Source: Myxococcales bacterium (GTDB lineage Bacteria > Myxococcota_A > Polyangia > Haliangiales > Haliangiaceae). Taken from it: a stretch of 59,031 nt of DNA. The stretch covers positions 1-59,031 of the forward strand of contig JAEUJY010000028.1 of NCBI GenBank assembly GCA_016794525.1. The letters run 5' to 3'. The notes below the pieces were generated by a model. The model ran no database searches, was not told the DNA's origin, and saw nothing but the letters and a program-made list of their open reading frames with translations. This document shows positions 1 through 11,255 of this stretch, one piece after another. Numbering within the stretch: position 1 is the first letter of the stretch; every line of letters starts with the position of its first letter. A program made the position numbers and the translations under genes.

Positions 1-22
1 ACGGGCACGGGCACGGGCACGG
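1..22. repeat. Period-6 G-tract (ACGGGC)n, left edge
   Basis: Three and a half copies of the hexamer ACGGGC lie at the window edge and probably continue to the left. GGG runs occur every 6 nt, the same period and composition as the longer tract at 4997-5098. The (G3N3)n pattern has G-quadruplex potential on the plus strand. Confidence 0.75.
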
Positions 23-331
23 AGTCGGCCGCGGCCACGGCCGCGGCCGCGGGCATACGGTGCGACACCATCGTGCCTACCGCGCGTGGGTCGCACGCGA
101 TCGCGCGGTCACTTGCAGTCAGAGACCGGGGGCTATGAGCGGGCGTTTCCCCGGTGATAGACACGACGTGGGGGATCATGGCGCGGAGCCCCCGACCTGT
201 AGGTCTAGCCGCGTCGATGTGCTTGACAAGCGTCAGACCAGACGAGTAAGACCACGCGACTTTTCCAGCGGTTGCCCCACGTCGGGGCTTCCGAATCCGA
301 TTCTCGAGCTTGCGACGGAGCAAACTGAACC
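23..331 (+). other. Upstream region of the lipoprotein/TonB receptor operon
   Basis: I see no convincing gene here; open frames in both strands have shadow-like composition. The first part is a CCGCGG/CGGCCG-rich palindromic stretch. A short palindrome GACCTGTAGGTC lies near 193-204. A TTGACA at 223-228 could be a -35 box, but no good -10 follows at 16-18 nt. A weak GGAG near 318 lies about 12 nt before the ATG at 332. Confidence 0.4.
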
Positions 332-1477
332 ATGGCAAACCTCACTAGGTGGGCACTCGCATCGGCGACGGCGACGCTCCTCGCGTCGGCGTGCTCGGTT
401 CCCGAGTCCTCGACCGACCTCGTCCCCGAAGGCCCGCCGATGATCCGGCAGGTGTTCCTGTTCGAGACCTCGGCCAACGGCTTCCGCAACGTGCTGGCCC
501 ACGGCTGGCACCCGGACGTCGCCAACGGTCGGCAGGACGCCGACCCGCCCGAGACCGAGGACGACACCCACCCGGTGACCACCGCCTCGGTGTCGGGCCA
601 GGCCATGCGCGTCGTCTTCGACGAGATCCTCTACGGCAACAGCCTCGAGGAGATCGAGTGCCGCGACACGACGTTCTCGCGCGTGCCGCTCGGCACGACG
701 CCCGACGACATCGCCAACTGCGCGGTCGCCGCCGACCTGCTGCCCGCGCTGTGCAAGGGTGAGCACGCGGTCTGCCTCAACCCGGCCGGCGTCCCGGTCG
801 GCGTCGTCGACGACGACGAGGACGGCGCCGCCGACAACACCCGCATGATCGCGGGCGCCGTCACGCTCCGCTGCGGCACCTTCGAGGTTGAGCTCAACCG
901 CGAGCAGAGCTTCTGGCAGCCCGCCGGCACGCAGCTGGTCCCGGCCGGTCAGACGCCCGGCACGAGCATCGGCCCGGCGCTGATCATCGCCCCCGAGGGC
1001 GGCCGCATGCCGAGCAAGCAGACCGACTGCCGCCTGGCGTTCGCGCCGGACGTCACGGACAAGGACTTCATCCAGCCGTGCGTGCCCACCGGCGGCGAGG
1101 AAGACACCGACAACTACGGCGACTGCACCGGCGGCGACCTGAGCGCGTTCCACTTCGGCACGGAGTCGATCGTCCTGAGCGGCTCGCTGCCGACCAACAA
1201 CTCGCCGGCCGTCGCCGTGACCCGCCGCGCGCTGCAGATGACGCTGTCGGCCGAGTTCGACATGAGCTCGGTCGCCGGCGCGACCGCGACGGTCATGGAG
1301 GGCGCCACCGCCCGCACCGACTTCACGCTGACCTCGACGGTGCCCCGCCGCGTCGACGTCACGATGGCGGCCAACCTGGTCGCCAACACGATGTACACCA
1401 TCACCGTCACCAACCTGAAGGACACGTTCGGCGTCGTGCTCGACCCGATCGTTCTCCAGTTCACCACCGCCCCGTGA
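332..1477 (+). CDS. Lipoprotein with C-terminal Ig-like (SbsA/Big_5-type) domain
   Basis: A 381-residue predicted lipoprotein. The N-terminus has positive and hydrophobic residues followed by a lipobox LLASAC, with lipidation expected at Cys21. The middle (residues about 30-260) is acidic, cysteine-containing and not recognised. Residues about 285-380 resemble a bacterial Ig-like fold of the SbsA/Big_5 type, with alternating hydrophobic strands and a final strand ending QFTTAP. It ends 8 nt before the start of the TonB-dependent receptor, so the two are likely cotranscribed and this may be a surface or periplasmic partner of the receptor. Family-level function is unknown; the Ig-like call is from sequence pattern only. 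Confidence 0.72.
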   Translation: MANLTRWALASATATLLASACSVPESSTDLVPEGPPMIRQVFLFETSANGFRNVLAHGWHPDVANGRQDADPPETEDDTHPVTTASVSGQAMRVVFDEILYGNSLEEIECRDTTFSRVPLGTTPDDIANCAVAADLLPALCKGEHAVCLNPAGVPVGVVDDDEDGAADNTRMIAGAVTLRCGTFEVELNREQSFWQPAGTQLVPAGQTPGTSIGPALIIAPEGGRMPSKQTDCRLAFAPDVTDKDFIQPCVPTGGEEDTDNYGDCTGGDLSAFHFGTESIVLSGSLPTNNSPAVAVTRRALQMTLSAEFDMSSVAGATATVMEGATARTDFTLTSTVPRRVDVTMAANLVANTMYTITVTNLKDTFGVVLDPIVLQFTTAP

Positions 1478-1485
1478 GGACCCCC

Positions 1486-4400
1486 ATGAAGACCTCCAAG
1501 ATCCTGCTCGCCGTCGTGCTCGGCAGCTCCGGGGCCCTCCTCGGCGCTGGCCTGACGACCACCGACGCGCGCGCCCAGAGCTCCACCACCGGCGCCATCC
1601 AGGGCCGCGTCACCGACAGCTCGTCGGGCGCGGCGCTGGCCGGCGTCACCATCGTGGTCAGCGGCAACTCGTCGCAGACCACCATCACCGAGGAGGACGG
1701 CAGCTACCGCATCACCGACCTCACCCCCGGTGAGTACCTCGTGACCTTCTTCTTCGGCGACGTCACGATCGAGCGCCGCGGCATCAAGGTCGGCGTCAAC
1801 AAGACGATCCCGCTGTTCCAGAAGATCAACACCTCGGCGGCCGTGTCCGAGACGATCGTCATCGACGACAAGCCGCCGGCGATCGACCCGACGTCGACGA
1901 CGCAGGGCATCACGATCGATCAGGACTACACCAAGAACATCCCGGTCCCGGGCCGCACGTTCGAGTCGACGCTGGGCGCCGCCGCCGGCTCGCAGAGCGA
2001 CGGCGTGGGCGTGTCGTTCTCCGGCTCGTCGTCCCTCGAGAACCAGTACGTCGTCGACGGCGTCAACACCACCGGCCTCAAGTACGGCACGGTCGGCTCG
2101 CCGGTCATCAACGACTTCATCGAGGAGATCGAGGTCATCACCGGCGGGTACAACGCCGAGTACGGCCGCGCCACCGGCGGCGTCGTCAACGTCGCGACGC
2201 TGACCGGCGGCAACGAGTTCGAGGGCAAGGTCTTCGCGTACATCACGCCGGGCCAGCTCATCGCGGCGCGCGAGCGCAGCCCGTCGGAGTCGATCTCGAT
2301 CGACGCGACCACCAACAAGGACATCGACGCCAACGTCGGCTTCACGCTGACCGGCCCGATCATCAAGGACCGGGTGTGGTTCGCGGTCGGCGCCGCCCCG
2401 CGCTACGTCCAGAACACGATCACCCGCACCACCAAGCGCCGCCGCGACTGCCAGGTCCGGCTTCCCACCGGCCAGCTGTCGGCCTGTGACCCCGAGATGT
2501 ACGGCGACGGTGACGCGGACATCGATCCGGCCACCGGCTTCCACATCTACGAGGACCTCGACTCGTCGAAGCTGCGCCCGAACGCGACGTCGCTGTCGAC
2601 CCTGGCCAAGATCAACTTCGCGGTGAAGCCCGAGCACCAGGGCCAGCTGTCGTTCCAGATCAACCCCGGCCGCAGCAACAACTACGCGGTCTACGGCCTC
2701 CGCACCACCGGCGACTACCAGGCCGACTCGATGGGCCTCGACGGCGGCGTCAAGTGGACGTCGAAGTTCGACGACTCGAAGTCCGAGGTCGAGGTCGTCC
2801 TCGGCTGGCACCGCGATCAGCTGTCGGGCGACGCGAACGCCGCCGGCGCCCGCCACGTCCCGTTCGAGATCCTCCGCCGCGGCACCCTGGGTAACTGGGG
2901 CAACATCATGGATCTCAACGGCAACTACGCCGAGAGCGAGATCACCCGCGCCGGTTGCCTCGACGCGCCGCCGCCGCCCCCGGGCATGCCGCGCCTCGAC
3001 CCCTACCCGGACATCCCGAACTGCCCGGACGTCGCCGACGTCGGCTACCGCGTCGGTGGCTTCGGCAGCATCCTCGACAACACCGAGGACCGCTACTCGG
3101 CGAAGCTGGCGGTGACCCGCCGCCAGAAGCTGTTCGGCAACCACGAGATCAAGGCCGGCGTCGACGTCGAGGACAACATCTCGGACGAGCCCCGCGCCTA
3201 CACCGGCGGCGTGTTCTTCGAGAACTACCGCACGGCCATCATCGCGAACCGCTTCGTGCAGATCGCGCCGCAGACCACCACCGATCCGAAGTTCGACGCG
3301 CGCTGCCAGTACGGCTCGGGCAACGGCGACTACGTGCCGTGCCGCTACATCGGCGAGACCGGCGAGGGCGCGCGGGTCCAGGGCGAGACGCTCAACTGGT
3401 CGGCCTACCTGCGCGACTCGTGGCAGATCCGCCCGAACCTGACGGTCAACGCCGGCCTGCGCTACGAGGAGCAGCGCCTGCGCTTCGCCGAGTACGTCCG
3501 CGACGAGAAGGACCCGCTGACCGGGCGGCCGTTCGGCAAGAACGCCATCGTCATGCAGGGCATGCTGGCGCCGCGCGTCGGCATCCTCTACGACTGGACC
3601 CGCGAGGGTCGGTCGAAGATCTACGGCCACTGGGGGCGCTTCTACGAGTCGATCCCGATGGACATCAACTCGCGCTCGTTCGCGGGTGAGGCGACGTTCC
3701 GGCAGCAGTTCGCCGCCACGACGTGCAACGGCGTCCAGGCCCCGGACGGCTACGGCGCCAACACCGGCAACGGCTGCGATCTGCAGTCGCAGGCGCCGGG
3801 CACGATCATCGGCCTCGAGGGCACCGCGGTCGCGCCGGGCCTCAAGCCGCAGTACCTCGACGAGCGCATCGCCGGCGTCGAGTACGAGCTGATGGAGGAC
3901 CTGAAGATCGGCGTCGCGTATCAGAACCGCGAGCTGGGCCGCGTCATCGAGGACGTCTCGGTCGACGGCGCCAACACGTACATCATCGCCAACCCCGGCG
4001 AGTGGTCGGAGGACGAGGAGGCCAAGCTCGAGGCGCAGCTGGCCGCCGCGACCGATCAGGAGGAGATCGACCGCCTGAGCAACCTGCTGCGGCAGTTCCG
4101 CGGCATCCGGATGTTCGACAAGCCGAGCCGCAAGTACGACGCGCTGCAGTTCACGGTGTCGCGCCGCTTCTCGAAGGCGCTGTACATGCAGGGCAGCTAC
4201 ACCTACTCGCGCACCAAGGGTAACTACCCCGGCCTGATCTCGTACGACAACGGCCAGATCGACCCCAACATCTCGTCGCAGTACGACCTGATCGAGCTCC
4301 TCGGCAACCGCCAGGGCCCGCTCAACCAGGACAAGCCGCACTACATCAAGCTCGACGGCTACTACAAGTTCGACCTGAAGAAGGCCGGCGAGATCACGGT

Positions 4401-4827
4401 CGGCACCCGCCTCCGCGCGCTGTCGGGCGTCCCGCGCCAGGCCCAGGCCGCGCACTGGCTGTACGGACCGGGCGAGTCGTTCCTGCTGCCGCGCGGCCAG
4501 ATCGGCCGCACCCAGTTCGAGACCGGCATCGACCTCCACCTCGGCTACGCCAAGAAGCTCGCCGGCAACATGGAGCTCGAGGTGTTCACCGACCTGTTCA
4601 ACCTGGTCAACAACCAGGGCGTCGCCGGCGTCGACGACACGTACTCGATCTCGTCGTCGAACCCGATCTCGGGCGGCTCGTACGAGGACCTGGTGTTCGC
4701 CAAGTCGAACGACGCGGGTTCGGGCACCGAGTCTTCGTCGCCGATCACCCGCAACCCGAACTACGGCAACGTCAACGGTCGCTACGCCCCGCGCTCGATC
4801 CAGCTGGGCGCGCGGCTGAGCTTTTAG
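1486..4827 (+). CDS. TonB-dependent receptor with carboxypeptidase-regulatory-like N-domain
   Basis: A 1113-residue outer-membrane receptor. A signal peptide of about 30 residues ends at ARA-Q. Residues about 35-112 form a carboxypeptidase-regulatory-like beta-sandwich (GAIQGRVTDSSSGAALAGV, then DGSYRITDLTPGEYLV). A plug domain follows at about 120-240, containing VVDGVNTTG and EVITGGYNAEYGRATGG. The rest is a long beta-barrel ending in the typical C-terminal phenylalanine (GARLSF). This layout matches Oar/SusC-like receptors of Myxococcota and Bacteroidota. The ATG at 1486 follows GAGGA by 5-6 nt and is 8 nt after the lipoprotein stop. The substrate cannot be inferred. The stop codon's G is the first base of a hairpin element. 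Confidence 0.93.
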   Translation: MKTSKILLAVVLGSSGALLGAGLTTTDARAQSSTTGAIQGRVTDSSSGAALAGVTIVVSGNSSQTTITEEDGSYRITDLTPGEYLVTFFFGDVTIERRGIKVGVNKTIPLFQKINTSAAVSETIVIDDKPPAIDPTSTTQGITIDQDYTKNIPVPGRTFESTLGAAAGSQSDGVGVSFSGSSSLENQYVVDGVNTTGLKYGTVGSPVINDFIEEIEVITGGYNAEYGRATGGVVNVATLTGGNEFEGKVFAYITPGQLIAARERSPSESISIDATTNKDIDANVGFTLTGPIIKDRVWFAVGAAPRYVQNTITRTTKRRRDCQVRLPTGQLSACDPEMYGDGDADIDPATGFHIYEDLDSSKLRPNATSLSTLAKINFAVKPEHQGQLSFQINPGRSNNYAVYGLRTTGDYQADSMGLDGGVKWTSKFDDSKSEVEVVLGWHRDQLSGDANAAGARHVPFEILRRGTLGNWGNIMDLNGNYAESEITRAGCLDAPPPPPGMPRLDPYPDIPNCPDVADVGYRVGGFGSILDNTEDRYSAKLAVTRRQKLFGNHEIKAGVDVEDNISDEPRAYTGGVFFENYRTAIIANRFVQIAPQTTTDPKFDARCQYGSGNGDYVPCRYIGETGEGARVQGETLNWSAYLRDSWQIRPNLTVNAGLRYEEQRLRFAEYVRDEKDPLTGRPFGKNAIVMQGMLAPRVGILYDWTREGRSKIYGHWGRFYESIPMDINSRSFAGEATFRQQFAATTCNGVQAPDGYGANTGNGCDLQSQAPGTIIGLEGTAVAPGLKPQYLDERIAGVEYELMEDLKIGVAYQNRELGRVIEDVSVDGANTYIIANPGEWSEDEEAKLEAQLAAATDQEEIDRLSNLLRQFRGIRMFDKPSRKYDALQFTVSRRFSKALYMQGSYTYSRTKGNYPGLISYDNGQIDPNISSQYDLIELLGNRQGPLNQDKPHYIKLDGYYKFDLKKAGEITVGTRLRALSGVPRQAQAAHWLYGPGESFLLPRGQIGRTQFETGIDLHLGYAKKLAGNMELEVFTDLFNLVNNQGVAGVDDTYSISSSNPISGGSYEDLVFAKSNDAGSGTESSSPITRNPNYGNVNGRYAPRSIQLGARLSF

Positions 4828-4893
4828 GGAGGTCTGTCGCCAGACCTCCCCTCGATCCCGGCAAGCCGGGATCGAGCCTCCCCTCCAAGACGG
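4827..4893. repeat. TCGN-loop double-hairpin element, copy a
   Basis: Hairpin 1 is a perfect 10-bp stem, GGGAGGTCTG (4827-4836) against CAGACCTCCC (4841-4850), with tetraloop TCGC. It begins on the last base of the receptor stop codon. Hairpin 2 abuts it: a 12-bp perfect stem CTCGATCCCGGC (4851-4862) with GCCGGGATCGAG (4865-4876), loop AA. A CCTCCCCTCC tail follows. No T-run follows either hairpin. The same architecture occurs near 8359, 10981, 31191 and 45782, and partially at 37104. Confidence 0.8.
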
Positions 4894-4961
4894 CTGTCCG
4901 CCAACGTCCCAGGAGCGGCGGATAGGTCGGGCGGGTTGAGCGGCGTGAACCAGACGTCGAT

Positions 4962-4996
4962 GACGCCTCCGCAGTCTGCGGGGGCGTCGGTGTTTT
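4962..4996 (+). terminator. Rho-independent terminator after the TonB receptor
   Basis: A strong stem GACGCC-T-CCGCA (4962-4973) pairs with TGCGG-G-GGCGTC (4977-4988), with loop GTC and one T-G wobble. GGTGTTTT follows. This is a classic intrinsic terminator shape for the upstream receptor operon. It closely resembles the stem and tail at 45873-45905. Confidence 0.65.
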
Positions 4997-5098
4997 CGGG
5001 GACCGGGACGGGGACGGGGACGGGATCGGGATCGGGATCGGGATCCGGATCGGGCACGGGCACGGGCACGGGCACGGGCACGGGCACGGGGATGGGCA
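4997..5098 (+). repeat. Period-6 (GGGNNC)n tract upstream of the helicase gene
   Basis: About 100 bp in which GGG runs recur every 6 nt, first as GGGGAC/GGGATC units and then at least six GGGCAC units. Each unit leaves a 3-nt loop, so the plus strand has many overlapping G3N3 quadruplex motifs. The tract ends about 40 bp before the proposed -10 box of the helicase gene. It translates to GT/GS or PV/PD dipeptides in all frames, which is not a gene. Confidence 0.85.
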
Positions 5099-5137
5099 TT
5101 GGCGTGGTTGGGCGTTGGCGGTGTCAGCGAGGTGCGG

Positions 5138-5143
5138 TAAGAC
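5138..5143 (+). promoter_or_regulatory. -10-like box (TAAGAC) 7 nt before helicase ATG
   Basis: TAAGAC lies 7 nt upstream of the ATG at 5151, with no good Shine-Dalgarno. It fits the leaderless spacing seen at several other genes here but lacks the final T of TANNNT. No -35 is evident. Confidence 0.35.
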
Positions 5144-5150
5144 GGCGAGG

Positions 5151-7457
<2,307 letters not shown>

Positions 7458-7460
7458 CGC

Positions 7461-8270
7461 GTGACGACCGCCGTCGACGTCGCGCCGCCGTGGGCCCGGT
7501 TCCCGACCTACGAGCGCTACACGATCGGCTGGCGGATGGGCGCGGGCGAGGACTACATGGTCCGCTGGTGGGCCTTCGTCGCGGCGCTGCCGCCCGACGA
7601 GGCGACCCGGCGCGGCTACCTGCGGCGCCATCCGCCGGCGCCGTTCACCTGGGCCGAGCTGGTCGACCAGGTGCTGCGCCCGCGCACCGACGGCGACGAC
7701 GCGGACGACGCGGACGATGACGACGACGGCGCGGGTGTCGACGCGCGGCACGCGCGGCGCGCCGCGCTGGCGGCCGACGGGCTGATCGCCGAGGACGTCG
7801 CGTACCGGACCTGGCGCGCGACCCAGGCCGAGCTGGCGTGGCCGTGGGCGTGGGCCGACACGCCGATCGCCGCGGCGCGCTACTGGACCCGCGACCTGTG
7901 GTTCTGGTCGCGGCACCTCGCGGAGCGGCGCGCGGCGGGGGACGTGCCGCGCGTCGACGCGCCGCCGGCGTGGGCGGCGATCGCCGAGGTGATCTGCGGC
8001 GCGCCGCCCGCTCCGATCGATCCCGACGCCGGGCTGGCGTCGCTGGCGCGCGGCCTGGCCGCCGGCCACGTGGTGGCGCCGTGGCAGGCCGGCCTCGCGA
8101 TCGACGGCTTCGCCGATTCGTACGACGACGCGATGGGCTACGTCGACGCGTTCCGCCTGTGGGCGGGCGCCGCGTTCGACGACGCGCCCACCCGCGAGCG
8201 CTACCTGGCGGCGACCGCGATGCCGGCCGGCTGGCGCGCGTGGATCGACGCGCAGCTCGGGCTCGGCTGA
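7461..8270 (+). CDS. Hypothetical protein, Trp/Tyr-rich
   Basis: A 269-residue protein I do not recognise. It starts with GTG 3 nt after the helicase stop, so it is probably translationally coupled to it. It is rich in Trp, Tyr, Arg and Ala, with no signal peptide or membrane segment. An acidic linker of Asp residues (DGDDADDADDDDDG) lies near residues 76-90 and separates an N-terminal part (RYTIGWRMGAGEDYMVRWW) from a larger C-terminal part. The codon pattern is typical of its neighbours, which supports it being real. No catalytic motif was seen. Confidence 0.7.
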   Translation: MTTAVDVAPPWARFPTYERYTIGWRMGAGEDYMVRWWAFVAALPPDEATRRGYLRRHPPAPFTWAELVDQVLRPRTDGDDADDADDDDDGAGVDARHARRAALAADGLIAEDVAYRTWRATQAELAWPWAWADTPIAAARYWTRDLWFWSRHLAERRAAGDVPRVDAPPAWAAIAEVICGAPPAPIDPDAGLASLARGLAAGHVVAPWQAGLAIDGFADSYDDAMGYVDAFRLWAGAAFDDAPTRERYLAATAMPAGWRAWIDAQLGLG

Positions 8271-8288
8271 GCGCGCGCTGCGACGCGC

Positions 8289-8352
8289 GCTACTCCGGCA
8301 TCGGCTCGGGCGTCAGGTCGACGCGGATCGCGCCGCGGTCGCGCCAGACGGT
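8289..8352. repeat. 64-bp duplicated copy of the htrA-like gene 3' end
   Basis: These 64 bases are identical to 8431-8494, which encode the last residues and stop codon of the minus-strand protease gene. The copy is a direct repeat offset by 142 bp and lies outside the intact gene. The 78 bp between the two copies contain double-hairpin element b. The upstream copy has no matching gene body and is a fragment. Confidence 0.95.
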
Positions 8353-8358
8353 CTTGCC

Positions 8359-8424
8359 GGAGGTTCGTCGCCGAACCTCCCTCGGCGGGGCCGGGTCCCC
8401 GCCGAGCCTCCCTCCCGGACGCGA
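8359..8424. repeat. TCGN-loop double-hairpin element, copy b
   Basis: Hairpin 1 is a perfect 9-bp stem GGAGGTTCG (8359-8367) with CGAACCTCC (8372-8380), loop TCGC. Hairpin 2 abuts it: CTCGGCGGGG (8381-8390) with CCCCGCCGAG (8397-8406). The tail CCTCCCTCCCGGACGCGAGA resembles the tail of the copy at 31191. It lies between two convergent genes and between the 64-bp direct repeats. Confidence 0.8.
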
Positions 8425-8431
8425 GATCCTG

Positions 8432-9517
8432 CTACTCCGGCATCGGCTCGGGCGTCAGGTCGACGCGGATCGCGCCGCGGTCGCGCCAGACGGTGAGCTC
8501 GACGGTGCGGCCGACCGGCGCGTTGGCGGCGAGCCACGGCAGGTTCTTGTGATCGACCGGCTTGCCGTCCCAGGCCTGGACGACGTCGCCGGGGCGCAGG
8601 CCGGCCTTGGCGGCGGGCGAGCCGGCCTTGACCTCGGTGACGATCGCGCCGGCGACGGTGGCCATCGTCAGCTGTGTGGCCAGCTCGCGGGTGACCGGTC
8701 GCGCGAGGACGCCTAGCCAGGCGCGGCGCACGGTGCCGTAGGTCTTGAGCGGCTCGATGACCTCGCGCAGCCGCGCCGCCGGCACCGCGAACGACAGCTC
8801 GCCGGTGCGATCGCCGGTGGCCACCGCGACGCCGATGACCTCGCCGGCGGTCGACAGCACCGGGCCGCCGGAGTTGCCGCGGTGGACGCGGGCGTCGACC
8901 TGCAGGAACGTGCGGAAGCCCATCGCCGGGCCCGGCACCAGCGACGCCGCGGCCTCGCGGCCGGTGGCCGAGACGATGCCGGCCGCGGCCGTGACCTCGT
9001 CGCCGAACGGGTTGCCCAGCACGACGACCCACTCGCCGACGGCGACCTCGTCGCTGTCGCCCAGGCGCAGCGCCGGCAGCCGCGGCGCGTCGACCGCGAG
9101 CAGCGCCAGGTCGAGCCGCGGATCGCGGCCGACGACCCGGGCCGGCAGCTCGGTGCCGTCGACGGTCACCACCCGGACGTCGGCGGCGTCGGCGACGATG
9201 TGATCGTTGGTGACGACGAACGACCCGCCGGCGGCGATCAGGAAGCCGGTGCCGAGCGACGGATCCGACGCGGTCGGCGGCGCGCCCGGGAACATCGCCG
9301 CCGGGCCGCTCTTGACCGGGGTGGCGCTCTTGATCGCGACCACCGCGGCGCGGGCGTCGCGGACCACGTCGACGAACGACACCGGCGCCGCCGGGTACAG
9401 CACGCGGCTCGGGCGCGGGGTCTCGACCTCGACCGGCGGTGGCGCGGCGGCGCCGCCGGCGTCGGGCCCGCCCCACTTGCACGCCGCGACCACCAGCGCC
9501 AGCGCCGCCGCCTTCAT
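8432..9517 (-). CDS. HtrA/DegP-type serine protease lipoprotein with PDZ domain
   Basis: A 361-residue trypsin-like serine protease of the HtrA family. The ATG at 9517 gives an N-terminus with lipobox LVVAAC (Cys13), so it is probably lipid-anchored to face the periplasm. The catalytic triad is visible: His106 in VVTNDHIVA, Asp136 in DPRLDLALL and Ser216 in HRGNSGGPV. A single PDZ domain occupies about residues 262-350 (AGSPAAKAGLRPGDVVQAWDG). It likely degrades or chaperones misfolded envelope proteins. The start overlaps the upstream DUF1844 stop by 4 nt, so the two form an operon. The last 64 bp of the gene are duplicated downstream. Confidence 0.92.
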   Translation of the reverse strand: MKAAALALVVAACKWGGPDAGGAAAPPPVEVETPRPSRVLYPAAPVSFVDVVRDARAAVVAIKSATPVKSGPAAMFPGAPPTASDPSLGTGFLIAAGGSFVVTNDHIVADAADVRVVTVDGTELPARVVGRDPRLDLALLAVDAPRLPALRLGDSDEVAVGEWVVVLGNPFGDEVTAAAGIVSATGREAAASLVPGPAMGFRTFLQVDARVHRGNSGGPVLSTAGEVIGVAVATGDRTGELSFAVPAARLREVIEPLKTYGTVRRAWLGVLARPVTRELATQLTMATVAGAIVTEVKAGSPAAKAGLRPGDVVQAWDGKPVDHKNLPWLAANAPVGRTVELTVWRDRGAIRVDLTPEPMPE

Positions 9518-9801
9518 GCGCGCCGCGCGCTCGCCGAGGCGTCGACGAACGCGACCCGCAGGTCGTAGATCAGGCTCTGCAAGAGCTTCTGCTCCGACTC
9601 GTCGAGGTTGCCGCGGGTCTTCTGTTCGAGCATGCCCAGCACGTCGATCAGGTGGCGGGCGGTGTCGAGATCGGGGGACAGCGTCTCGCCGCCCGGCGCC
9701 GGCATCCGGCCCAGCGCGATCATCGCCGACGAGGCCAGCGACAGCACGTGGGTCGAGAAGTCGATGGGCCCCAGCGCGAGCGGCGGTTCGGACTCGGCCA
9801 T
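9514..9801 (-). CDS. DUF1844 family protein
   Basis: A 95-residue soluble protein resembling the DUF1844 family, small acidic proteins found widely in Deltaproteobacteria and other phyla. Supporting segments are DFSTHVLSLASSAMIALG near the N-terminus and the helical DLDTARHLIDVLGMLEQKTRGNL followed by LLQSLIYDLRVAF. Its function is unknown. Its stop overlaps the protease ATG (ATGA), implying cotranscription. A TAGGAT lies exactly 6 nt before the ATG and no Shine-Dalgarno is visible, so the mRNA may be leaderless. Confidence 0.85.
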   Translation of the reverse strand: MAESEPPLALGPIDFSTHVLSLASSAMIALGRMPAPGGETLSPDLDTARHLIDVLGMLEQKTRGNLDESEQKLLQSLIYDLRVAFVDASASARRA

Positions 9802-9807
9802 GCCGGC

Positions 9808-9813
9808 ATCCTA
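9808..9813 (-). promoter_or_regulatory. -10-like TAGGAT, 6 nt before DUF1844 ATG
   Basis: On the minus strand TAGGAT is followed by GCCGGC and then ATG at 9801. The spacing puts the transcription start on or next to the start codon. No -35 was identified. Confidence 0.45.
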
Positions 9814-9882
9814 CCCGAGCTGGTACCTCGCCGCAGCGGCCCGGTGTGCACCGCGGTCGGATCCGTGACATCGTTGACGCAC

Positions 9883-10980
<1,098 letters not shown>

Positions 10981-11187
10981 GAGGGTCTTTCGAAAAGACC
11001 CTCCCCCGGCGTGTTGATGCCGAGGGTTTTTCGCAAAAACCCTCCCCCGGCATTCGCCGGGGCCCCCACCCGAAACGGCCCGGAGCGAGACCCCGAACGT
11101 AGGAGCCTGACCCGACCGATTGTTGGAGCGAGAGCGGTTCCGGATCCCGATCCGGTTCCGGCAACGGATCCGGTTCCCGATCCCGAT
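10981..11187. repeat. TCGN-loop hairpin element, copy e (tandem)
   Basis: The element starts immediately after the MoxR stop. Hairpin 1: GAGGGTCTTT (10981-10990) with AAAGACCCTC (10994-11003), loop CGA. A CGGC/GCCG stem follows. A second hairpin of the same design comes next: GAGGGTTTTT (11022-11031) with AAAAACCCTC (11035-11044), loop CGC. Then CCCCGGC (11045-11051) pairs with GCCGGGG (11056-11062), followed by a 25-bp tail (11163-11187) identical to the tail at 45822-45846. It lies between genes expected to be coexpressed. Confidence 0.8.
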
Positions 11188-11250
11188 CCCGATCCCGTCC
11201 CCGATCCCGTTCCCGTCCCCGTCCCCGATCCCGTCTCTGCATCCCGAATC
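11136..11250 (-). repeat. Period-6 (GNNCCC)n tract upstream of DUF58 gene
   Basis: CCC runs recur every 6 nt (GATCCC, GTCCCC, GTTCCC units) up to just before the ATG at 11256. The minus strand therefore carries many G3N3 quadruplex motifs. This is the mirror orientation of the tract at 4997-5098. The sequence just before the ATG has no Shine-Dalgarno. Confidence 0.85.
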
Positions 11251-11255
11251 CGCCC

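Noticed and set aside
4997-5098. CRISPR-like or tandem-repeat array
   Set aside because: Units are 6 bp with no spacers and no cas genes; it is a simple-sequence tract.
4824-5099. Minus-strand frame with Pro-Val/Pro-Asp dipeptide repeats
   Set aside because: It is only the translation of the period-6 tract; no real domain follows.
8270-8291. AGCGCGCG/CGCGCGCT hairpin as terminator of the hypothetical gene
   Set aside because: The stem is real but there is no T-run, and alternating CG stretches occur by chance at this base composition.
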